This document shows, piece after piece, positions 13,601-21,590 of a stretch of DNA of 26,281 nucleotides. The DNA lies in NCBI GenBank assembly GCA_015852425.1, contig JAAAIG010000558.1, positions 1 through 26,281 of the forward strand. The letters are read 5' to 3'. Within the stretch, counting starts at the first letter, position 1. Each line of letters opens with the position of its first letter. The notes beneath the pieces are model-generated. The model ran no database searches. It saw nothing but the letters and a program-made list of their open reading frames with translations, and had not been told where the DNA came from. Source of the DNA: Gryganskiella cystojenkinii. Taxonomy: Eukaryota > Mortierellomycota > Mortierellomycetes > Mortierellales > Mortierellaceae. The position numbers were made by a program, and so were the translations under genes.

Positions 13601-14225
13601 AAACGAAAGGTCCCTGTTGATCCGGTCACTTCTTCTTTGGTCTTTTTGTCTATCGATTTCCAGTGAGTGATGGACACCATGGGAAATGCCTCGCTTACCT
13701 CTCAGATACTTGTTGACCAGAGACCTGCCGTCCAAAGATGGAGGCAAATAACTGGAGCGCAGTCTGGAGTTGGCGGTTCCGTTGCTAAGTGGTGGAGGGG
13801 AGAGCGAGGTGAGGGGTGTCAGAAAATAGGGTCGTCGTGGCGCCGAGTCAACATGAAGACTTTTGTTTGTGCAGTACCTGCTCCTGGTCCGATTCCATGC
13901 ATGCAAAGAACGCTGCTCGCAATCTAATGTGGAGAAGAGAATGGGCGATCAGAGTTAGTACCAACCTTGTCTGTCGGTCCCAGTGACCCTGAAGGGCAGG
14001 GCTCACGGGTGTATCTTCTCAACGATCATTGAAAACATTGGCATTGAAAAATGAAGCAACTTACTGGGCCAGTTGGGCATGCGAGGTTGCATTCTCGGGC
14101 ACAGCCCCGGCGACTCCGGCGGTGTCGCGTTCGTCCCAGCTGTTTTCGAGATCGCGCTCCGTTTGCGAGTCCGAATAGGAGGATGCAGGTAGGGGCTGGA
14201 ACTTGCCAACAAGGGTCTTCCACAT
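1680..14225 (-). CDS. ALFY/WDFY3-type BEACH-WD40-FYVE protein, 3,456 residues, 22 exons
   Basis: A giant scaffold of the BEACH family; the animal relative ALFY (WDFY3, about 3,526 residues) links ubiquitin-positive cargo to autophagosomes. Exons: 14065-14225, 13878-13923, 13699-13784, 13310-13413, 13140-13213, 12718-13013, 12442-12628, 12224-12340, 12052-12142, 11935-11967, 11592-11848, 11082-11509, 8840-10988, 8547-8743, 8293-8459, 8051-8209, 6601-7959, 5866-6503, 3418-5785, 3181-3335, 2073-3088, 1680-1962. All phases close: 10,371 nt. The start ATG opens MWKTLVGKFQ. Order along the protein: helical armadillo-like N-terminus; lectin-like fold about 1012-1160; Ser/Thr-rich linker about 1805-1918; PH-BEACH about 2467-2622; BEACH about 2648-2939 (for example ISNFQYLMHLNTMAGRTYND, AMIVCSYLIRLEPFTQ); WD40 repeats about 2973-3215; FYVE-like finger 3400-3446. 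The C-terminal FYVE separates it from LYST/neurobeachin types. Function in this fungus is inferred from the family. Confidence 0.95.
1713..1853 (-). other. Degenerate FYVE zinc finger at the C-terminus of the ALFY-type protein
   Basis: All eight zinc-ligand cysteines are present, at residues 3400, 3403, 3416, 3419, 3424, 3427, 3443 and 3446, so the fold should form. The basic PI3P pocket is altered: the family signature R(R/K)HHCRxCG reads RRFNCRTCG here (positions 1800-1817 encode RRFNCR). The N-terminal WxxD is replaced by WMQP, and the RVC motif is RFC. FYVE domains lacking the two histidines usually bind PI3P weakly or not at all, so the domain may serve structure or protein contact instead. 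Residues are read directly; the functional conclusion is inferred. Confidence 0.8.
6545..6584. repeat. Inverted repeat with 11-bp perfect arms inside intron 17 of the ALFY-type gene
   Basis: Arms at 6545-6555 and 6574-6584 are exact reverse complements. The 18-base spacer contains a second palindrome at 6562-6571 centred on CCGGCCGG. The whole element lies in intron 17 (6504-6600), so the pre-mRNA could fold a stable hairpin between donor and acceptor. Confidence 0.75.
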
Positions 14226-15431
14226 GATGCTGACGCGTTACTCTTATTTTTTTTTTTGGTTTCTTTCTTTTGAGGGGTGAGTAGGGTATATGATACAAGG
14301 CGAGGTGTTGCTGTCGAGTGACGGGAGACGGGAAGGTATTTTTTTTCTTAGATGAAAGGGATGGGATTGAGTAGGGCCATTCAGTACGATGCGTTAAAAA
14401 TATAATAAAAAGAAGTGCAAAATGCTACCCTGGATGAGAACGAGTGCGAAGAAGAGGTGGAGGAAGAAGAGTAGAGAAAGTGCCAGTTTTGAACAAGATT
14501 AGGAATAGGGGCAGAGACACGCGAAGAAGGATGCGAAGGAGGGGAGGGGCTAAAAGGTGGAGATTGATTGGAGAGTTGGAACGAAATGCAGAAACGNNNN
14601 NNNNNNNNNNNNNNNNNNNNNNNNNNNNNNNNNNNNNNNNNNNNNNNNNNNNNNNNNAAAAAAAAAAAAGAATTCAGGGGGAGGGAAGGAGACAAACAGA
14701 AGAAGAAGGAGTGGATCAGCTTTGAGTGCAGGAAGAAGAGACAACAGACAGCCCAGGCGAGTGGATTGATGAATGTGTGCGTGGATGTGTTTTCCGTGGG
14801 AGATGTGTTTGTTCAAATGGAGGGATGCAAAAAAAAGGAAGGGAGAAAACCACTGCCACGCTTTACCCTTTACTTTCTTCCCTGTGCTGACCACATACAA
14901 GGTCCTTCTCTTTCGGAACCTCAGCCCGGTCCTTGATAACCCCAATGCCCGCAATTTCTTTTTTTTATCTGCGGGCTGTGCTCTCTCTTTCTCTCTCTAT
15001 GTTTTACTTTTGGGGTGGTGGCGGTGGAGCGAGCACCATGGCTGTGTCTGTTATGATCTGTTGACTTCTCAGCCTCTGTGCCTCCTATTGCAAAGACAAC
15101 AAAGAGAACGCGTTTCTTCCAAAAGAAACAAAAAAAAACTACGGGTCAGACTGGGCGTGGGCATCATCCAAAGAGAAAACGCGCTGTCGTGCAACGAAAA
15201 AAAAAATACCGGGAGGAATATTGGCTCTCATTTCGTCAACTTCTCCCTCCCCCTCCCTCTTCGCCACTAGTCTGCATTACCGACTTTTCTTCATTCAATC
15301 TCTTATCCCTTAGCATCATTCACTCTCCTTCTTTCGACAACCGGAGACGTCTTGCTTGCCCTTTCTCGACCAACAAGAAACACACATTCATTCAAACACT
15401 CTCGTCTCCGTCGTCGTCTGATTGCAAAGGG
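14226..15431. promoter_or_regulatory. Bidirectional promoter region between the ALFY-type and importin-9-type genes
   Basis: The two genes diverge from this 1,206-base interval, so both promoters must lie here. Strand composition is asymmetric. Positions about 14440-14760 are purine-rich on the plus strand (pyrimidine-rich for the minus-strand gene). Positions about 15240-15425 are C/T-rich on the plus strand, directly upstream of the importin ATG, a common promoter style in early-diverging fungi. The middle is interrupted by an assembly gap. No TATA box or specific operator is convincing. An inverted CCAAT (ATTGG) occurs near 14567. Confidence 0.5.
14597..14657. other. Assembly gap (61 Ns)
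   Basis: A run of 61 N characters, followed immediately by a run of A (14658-14668). It sits in the purine-rich half of the divergent promoter, so low-complexity sequence probably stopped the assembly. Promoter elements for either gene may be hidden, and the true gap length is unknown. Confidence 0.98.
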
Positions 15432-18400
15432 ATGGATCACGCCGTCTTCAAGACCTTGACCGACACTCTCTCGCAGGATGCGAATGTTCGCATCACTGCA
15501 GAGCTTCAGCTCAAGGACCTCCAAAGCAATCCAGGTCAGGACCTCCTATCTCACCTTCGGCGTTTTTCGCGAGCTTTTTTTTTTTTTTTTTTATTTCAAA
15601 GAAACACGGCCAGGGGTCGCGTACCTGACAATGCACATATAAGCAAAAAAAAAACTACAGGTCAATCAATCCATCTGACTTTGTTTTCTCGCTTTCCGTC
15701 TCAACCATTAGAGTTCCCGATCAGTCTCTCCAAACTTGCATTAGCCCGGGAATGTGACCTCTCCCCTCGTCACTCAGCCGCAGTCCTCCTCAAGAGCTAC
15801 ATTGATAGTCAGTGGTCCGAGAAAAGCCCAAAGTTTCGAGGTCCCGAGCCTCCAGCAGAGGTAAACAAAAATCACATTACAACAAACAGAGACTCCTTTT
15901 TGCCACCAATTTTTTTGTCTTACTCTATCCTAACTAACAATCCATGTGCCCCGACCGTTTTATCCAACCGTTTCTAACTGGCAGTCAAAAGCAGTCGTGC
16001 GGGAACTCATCCTGACTGGACTCTCAGATCCAACCAACAGAATCCGCACCGCATGCGTGAGTTTTACCCTGAAACTAGTAGAAGTAAAGAGAGGCTATGG
16101 AAGGTGTTCTGATCCTAACAGTTTGGGAGGGATGACTCTCTACTCTTTTTTTTAAAATAGGCTTATGTCGTCTCAAAGATTGCTCACCTCGACTGGCCAG
16201 ATTCATGGTCCAACTTGCTGGATGTGCTTGTCCGTCATTTAAAGAGCGGGACATCCGACGAAGTTCATGGCTCGATGCGGGTCTTGGCTGGTGAGAAAAT
16301 TAGGACCGTACAGTGCATCAGAATACTCTTGTATACCAAAATCAATGATGTTTGCAAATACTCATCTATTTTCCGTTCTCCTTCCCCAGAGTTTGTCAGC
16401 AAGGATATCTCGCATGTCCAGCTACCGATGATCGCCCCCGTTCTTTTTCCTGAACTTCTGCGGATTTTGAAATCAGAACAGGTCAGTTCCAAGGAACGCG
16501 ATATGCGACAACTCCACTCAAACTGCCGCGTTTCTCACGCGTCCAAATTGACTGACTCCCTTTTCTCTTATATTGTGCAAAAACAGTCGTATTCGCACGC
16601 AACTAGATCCAGATGCGCTTCCATCTTTCGCCATGCGGTCGAAATGTTGTATACTATCAAGGATGAGCATCCAGAGTCTGTAAAGACTTACCTCACGCCG
16701 ATTTTTGCAGAGTGGAACGACGCCTTCTTGGCGATCCTTAACAAACGAACAACAGAACCGCCAGAGATCGAGGTCGCGGAATGGGGGTTGAAGGCCGAGA
16801 TCCTAAAGGTAGACTATTCCCCCTTCACTTGAGAAGCACGACCATAGGTCGAAGAGAGTATAGCTAACACCTGCCTTTATTTACAATAGTGTATCAACAT
16901 GTCAACGACTGGATTCCCAAAACTTACCGCACCCTACGTCATGCCAGTGCTCTCTGGGGTGTGGCAAGATGTTGTTCAATTACGACCAAGATACCTCCGG
17001 GAGAGTGTCAACAGCAACCCAGAGAGTGCATGGAACACATACCAGGACTCAGATGGCGACAATATTGGATTCGAATCCTTGCTCTTTGTCCAATTCGAGT
17101 TTATCCAGACGGCATGTCGGCGCGTAAAATTGACCAAGAATGCGTTTGTTGGCGAGGACGGTCAATCGGGCATCATTCACGAGTTGACCTGGAGCGCCTT
17201 GAACTACATGCAAATGACTGACGAGCAGGCAGAGTCTTGGAAAGCGGATCCAAATCAGTTTATTGCAGATGAAGAGGATGACAGCTGCTCGTTCAACGTT
17301 CGCATTGCAGCCCTGGATATCCTGTTAACGTTGGTTGATAACTACGATTCTCGGACCCTGCAAACTTTGAGTTTGAGTGTGAACCAGGTTATGACGGACT
17401 CTTTGAATGACAAAGCGAACGGCAACCCTAGCTGGTGGAAGGCACAGGAATCAAGCCTGCTGGCTGTAGGGCTCATGTCGGAGGACATTTGCGATGCGAT
17501 CAAGCATGGAGAGCCTTCACCTATCAACGTCGCTGCCCTATTCGATCACGTTGTCCTCGCCAATTTGTCCGCCCATGACATTCCTTTCCTACAGGGACGA
17601 TCGTTCATCTTTGCCTCCCAATTCGCACCCATCTTGCCATCCAATTTGGCAGCCCAGTACGTCTCAGCTGCCGTGGAAGCTATCCTGAACGCTCAGTCTG
17701 CTGTCGTTAAAGTGTCAGCACTCAAGGCGCTCAACAACTTCAACCATCATCTGGACAAACAGTACCTTGCTCCTCACCAACGTGCTATCCTTCAAGGAAT
17801 TGCTCCGCTGATCGAGGTTACTACGGAAGAGACTCTCACTCTGATCTTCCGTACACTTAGCACCACATCGAAGGTAAACATCTATATAAGAGCTTGGCAC
17901 CCTCGCACGTACTCGAGAAAACGTGGACGTTTTTCGTGCTCACTGTTGTATGTGATGGTTGTTATAGATTGACGAGAAAATTACTGCCGAATACGAATCG
18001 ACTCTGGGGCATCTAGTTATGGAATGCTGGACAAAATACCCTGCAGAGCACGCGATGGCGCCGACTGTCATGGACTTCTTCGAGAACTTGGCCAGTAATC
18101 CTTACATGAACCCAGCACTGAGTGCAAGAGCATTGCCCGTCCTCTTGAACATGATTACGGTGGAATACCCAGACAGGCCCATGATGGCTGCAGCGATTGA
18201 TCTCCTAGCGGCCTTGATCCGCGGAGGACCATCGCCTTTGCCCTCGGGGTATGTTCCCGAGGTATTTCCACGCCTGATGTCAGTTCTGATGACCCTTGAG
18301 GATCGCGACATTTTGCAGGTATGTAGTAGGCTTTTTTTGTCCGTAAGGTCTTGATGTGATTGATAGAAACCAAACTGGCGCTGATCTATTTTATTTTTGT

Positions 18401-19815
18401 TTTGTAGAGCGGACAGGAATGTCTGAAGGTGTTTATCCAAAAGGATCTGCAGCAGGTTGTGGACTGGTAAATCTCGGTTCGAATGCTCGTACTCTAAAGC
18501 GTTATGTAAATTTCTCTACTAAACTATGACCATACTTCTCTCCTGCCTCACCTCAGGCGCGAACCCTCTAGTGGAAAGAGTGGTTTGGAACTTTTACTCC
18601 AGTTTATCGCCAGACTACTGGATCCAACCCAATCCGAGTCGGCTGCATTGTTTGTAGGCGACTTGATTTCGAAATTAATCAAGAAGGGAGGAGATCTCAT
18701 CTCGCCAATCTTGCCCGAGCTCCTGAACGCCGTCGCAGTTCGTCTTGCTGATGCTAAGCTTCCGTCTTTTATTCAGGTGAGCTTCCTCCAGGGCTGACCA
18801 GCATATGTTCAACTATGATATAGTAGCTAACTTTTGCATCTGTATATATCTGCCTGTAACGATAGCCTTTGCTCATGGTCTTTGCTCATCTTTGCATATA
18901 CCAGTATGAGATTGTGATCAACTTTTTGAGCGGCCTTACTATCCACGGACGGAGCGGGCTCGAGGTCGTTCTTTCCTCTTGGCTCGTAAATCATTCTGAT
19001 TTCCAAGGACTGTACAGTCAAAAAGTCAGGTACGGACTTTAGCAAAGAGGCTGCGGGTGATGATTTCTTTTACTCTCGGAAAACTAATACCCCCAATTCT
19101 TTCGTCGTCTTTTCCAGTGCTGTCGCACTGACCAAGGTATTCACATCTGCCGATCCTCGTGTAGCTGCGATTCAGGTCAAGGGGGATATGATCATCACGA
19201 CCTCTTCTCGTCGTGTTACAAGATCCAAGGCCAGGAACGGTAAGGGTTTTTTTCGCCAAAATGTTTATAAACTCCCTTGTGCTCAGATATTCCCATCACC
19301 CTAACTGGTTTGATTCGACTATTTTTTTAGCTCCCAATCAGTACGCTGTTACAACGGTTCCGGTCAAGATCATCAAACTGCTCTGCACAGATTTGACCAA
19401 CAAGATCGAGGAGGAATACGCAGGAGAACTCGACTCTGAGGAAGATGAAGAGGATACGGATGATGAAGGTGATGAGGAGGACGATGAGGAGCAAGGTCAG
19501 GCGGAGGAAGAAAGGAATGTTCAAACACACGGCCAAAATTCAAAGGAGAGTATCAGGGACCAGTATGCTTTCCTGTCGGACTATCTTGAAGCGCAAGGTG
19601 GTGGTCCCCTGGATTATTTTGATGCCATGGAGGATGAAGCTGATGTGATGGACCCGGATGTATTGAGCGACCCTATTTACCAGCTGGAGATGAAGGAATT
19701 CCTGGTGAATTTCTTTCAGCAATGCATCCAACAGAACTCGCCCGCATTTGCGGAATGTGTTGCGGAGCTTAGTGAGGTTCAGAAACAAACTCTTGCCGCC
19801 TTGCTCGAGAACTAA
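15432..19815 (+). CDS. Importin-9/Kap114-type karyopherin beta, 1,050 residues, 13 exons
   Basis: A nuclear import receptor built of HEAT repeats. Relatives (human IPO9, about 1,041 residues; yeast Kap114) carry histones H2A-H2B, TBP and ribosomal proteins into the nucleus under RanGTP control. Exons: 15432-15534, 15712-15860, 15985-16056, 16161-16290, 16390-16481, 16587-16808, 16890-17873, 17968-18318, 18408-18466, 18557-18776, 18866-19029, 19118-19239, 19331-19815. Total 3,153 nt, all phases closing. The start ATG follows a C/T-rich leader and opens MDHAVFKTLTDTLSQDANVR. Family landmarks are the importin-beta N-terminal region (about 20-100), HLDWPDSW, VHGSMRVL, an acidic turn ADEEDD at 382-387 beside SFNVRIAALDILL (IPO9 has the equivalent), and the C-terminal DPIYQLEMKEFLVNFF. 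A long acidic insert lies at about 916-950 (see separate entry). Ortholog assignment is strong from colinearity; cargo is inferred from the family. Confidence 0.94.
15575..15592 (+). repeat. T18 homopolymer in intron 1 of the importin gene
   Basis: An uninterrupted run of 18 T within intron 1 (15535-15711). It is far from the acceptor at 15711, so it is not the splice polypyrimidine tract. Length is likely to vary between strains or reads. Confidence 0.9.
19409..19513 (+). other. Acidic insert in the C-terminal HEAT region of the importin-9-type protein
   Basis: Residues about 916-950 are mostly Glu and Asp, with a core of alternating E/D blocks. IPO9 and Kap114 have an acidic loop at the equivalent place near the last HEAT repeats; in that family such loops contact basic cargo such as histones. 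The stretch is in frame inside exon 13 and is flanked by conserved sequence on both sides, so it is not an annotation artefact. Confidence 0.75.
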
Positions 19816-20193
19816 GGACCATATTCAAAACCATACAAATACATGAGTGACCAAAAAGGACAAATATGTCGTTTCTTTGATGACTTAGTTCTATTTGTTC
19901 ACTTCTACAGAATGGACGCAAGGGAGGGGAGGGCGGCAAAAGGAGAGGCGAGTCGTACATTCCGTTCTGGAGCGACGAGCGTATCTTTTCTTCTTGTGAA
20001 ATGACGTTCTGGGATTGTGGCTCGGTGCCGCAAGGATTTCGAAAGTGAAAAAAAAGGTATATGTTCCCTCTGCGTACGGGTTCCTGTTGCCTCCTGGTGT
20101 ATGAGTTGAATTTTTTTTCTTTTTGCTGAGAGCTTTTTGCGACCAAAGTGAAGGCGCGATCGTTTTTGTTTCCGATCCGGTTAAAAGGGCAAA
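19816..20193. other. Convergent 3' region between the importin gene and TFB5
   Basis: This 378-base interval lies between the stop codons of two convergent genes and should hold both 3' UTRs. It contains short A and T runs but no clear canonical polyadenylation hexamer and no convincing reading frame. Nothing else is recognised. Confidence 0.5.
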
Positions 20194-20755
20194 CTATTTG
20201 GGATCCTCAACCTTGTATGTGTTCTCGTTCAGAATCTGATCAATGTCCTCACGCAACTGATCAATGCAGGAGGCATCCACGAAGACGTGAGTGTCATCAA
20301 GATCCTCAATGATGAACTGTCCCTTCTCATTGAGACCTAGGATAATCTGCTTGACCGCTGTATCGCTATTTGGAGCGGAAAAAAAAAAGACAAGAAAAAA
20401 CAAGTTTAGACGGTGAACGCCACCATTTTTGAAAGAAAAAAGAAGTCTCCAGGCACAACCGACTATGTCGGTGCAAGCTGAACGTTTTCGATATCCAGTG
20501 TATCTAGTTCAAGTCAGTCCATCACAGTGTCAGCGTCATCCATGTATAAGCACCCCAGAGGAAAGAAGTTGGTGACAGTACCATTCCACGACGACTCCTA
20601 AAGGAACAATGAATGCAAATCAACCAAAAATACAAGTGTGAGTTTTTTTTGACACAATTCAACAAATAATGATCTTCTGGTGCACTCGAGAGAGTCATAG
20701 ACAAGGCTGTGGAATGCTCTCTAAACATGAATGTACCCTTGACTGCTTTGACCAT
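20194..20755 (-). CDS. TFB5: TFB5/GTF2H5, smallest TFIIH subunit, 68 residues, three exons
   Basis: Tfb5 (human GTF2H5/TTDA, 71 residues) binds Tfb2 (human p52) and stabilises TFIIH, which opens promoters for RNA polymerase II and unwinds DNA in nucleotide-excision repair. Exons: 20737-20755 (19 nt), 20582-20597 (16 nt), 20194-20365 (172 nt). Introns are 139 and 216 nt with GT-AG ends. Phases are 1 then 2, totalling 207 nt. The spliced N-terminus reads MVKAVKGVVVECDTAVKQ, matching the family's basic start, KG(V)xxECDxAxKQ. The third exon has FIIEDLDDTHVFVDAS, the hallmark of the family. Naive frames miss both small exons: reading through exon 1 gives a spurious hydrophobic frame. The start is fixed by the MV-K-G match. 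It is convergent with the importin gene and divergent from the membrane-protein gene to its right. Confidence 0.95.
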
Positions 20756-20850
20756 GTCGACTTGTTCTTCGGAATGGGGAGAAAGAGTGAAGAAAATGAA
20801 ATGTGAACAAGGGAGAAAGGGCGAAGCTCTTGTGCCTCTGCCAAAAAAGA

Positions 20851-20858
20851 TGACGTCA
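20851..20858. promoter_or_regulatory. Perfect CRE/ATF palindrome, 96 bases upstream of the TFB5 start
   Basis: The sequence TGACGTCA is the full palindromic ATF/CREB site bound by bZIP dimers. It lies within promoter distance of the TFB5 ATG and about 730 bases from the opposite gene. An 8-base site is expected by chance about once in 65 kb, so its placement here is suggestive but not proof of function. Confidence 0.45.
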
Positions 20859-21317
20859 TTGAAATTTCGGGATTATGGTCATTTTGGTGGCAAAACTCTC
20901 AATATCTTTATCTGATGATCTGTGCGTTCACTTCACTTTTTTGCAAAATGAATTTGCAAACAGGAGCACGGAGAGAGATCGCTTTTTACCGCCCTCCTGC
21001 ACATCATTGTCATCCTCTACCACCCATTTTCTGTATTTTCTTCTGGGCTTGGCTAAAGGATACTGCCATGATGTTTGCACTGCCCCTTGACTTTTCTTTT
21101 GCTTCAAAGTGGCATCCTATTTTATTTTTTGATCCGTTGAAAAGGGGTGATTGAGGGTTAAAAAATAAGCGACAGAGAGAAAAACAGCGCAAATCGTTCG
21201 TTGACTGTCAAAGGACAGGAGTTGTCGCCAAAGGAACCACTGTTTTTCCTGCCCGTGTGTGCAAAACCGATCGTAGTGTCCGTTGTTTGGTTTTAACTCC
21301 ATGTGGCCGAACTCCTG

Positions 21318-21338
21318 TTTTTTTTTTTTTTTTTTTTT
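21318..21338 (+). repeat. T21 homopolymer in the divergent promoter
   Basis: An uninterrupted run of 21 T upstream of the C/T-rich leader of the rightward gene. Poly(dT:dA) tracts exclude nucleosomes in fungal promoters; that role here is inferred. Confidence 0.85.
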
Positions 21339-21590
21339 GTTGTCGCGCTGACAACCAGGAAAACCTCTCTTTTTTTCATTCTTCTTTCTTTTTGCCATCT
21401 CTATCGTCTTTTGATCTTCTTCACACACACTCTCTTTGTCTCTTCAACGTCTCTGGTCCCTCCAACTATTTTTGGTATTCATCCCGCGCTGCCCCTCAAG
21501 AATTCTTTCCTTCACCCCTCTCCTTGTACTCGGGAGAAAACAGGCCTACCTAATCCTTCTTGCATAAACGGGGCTACGAAAAGTGACCTT

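Larger units (their letters stand above)
20756..21590. promoter_or_regulatory. Divergent promoter region between TFB5 and the membrane-protein gene
   Basis: An 835-base interval between divergent genes. It contains a palindromic CRE (20851-20858) near the TFB5 side, a T21 run (21318-21338), and a C/T-rich stretch about 21345-21530 typical of the leader of the rightward gene. No ATG occurs on the plus strand between 21303 and 21591. Long plus-strand open frames here are made of T-run phenylalanines and lack an ATG, so they were not called as genes. Confidence 0.5.

Noticed and set aside
14233..14238. ACGCGT (MCB-like cell-cycle box) upstream of the ALFY-type ATG
   Set aside because: It is 8 bases from the ATG, so it is in the 5' UTR rather than a promoter position, and it occurs once.
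15078..15977. 299-codon plus-strand frame spanning the importin start
   Set aside because: It is an accidental read-through of leader, exon 1, intron 1 and exon 2. The importin homology starts at the ATG at 15432 and needs intron 1 removed.
17069..17078. GATTCGAATC, another B-box-like string
   Set aside because: It is inside conserved importin coding sequence and has no tRNA structure around it.
18476..18486. GGTTCGAATGC, similar to a tRNA B box
   Set aside because: It lies in intron 9 of the importin gene. No A box is found at the right spacing and no cloverleaf can be drawn; the last bases also deviate from the consensus.
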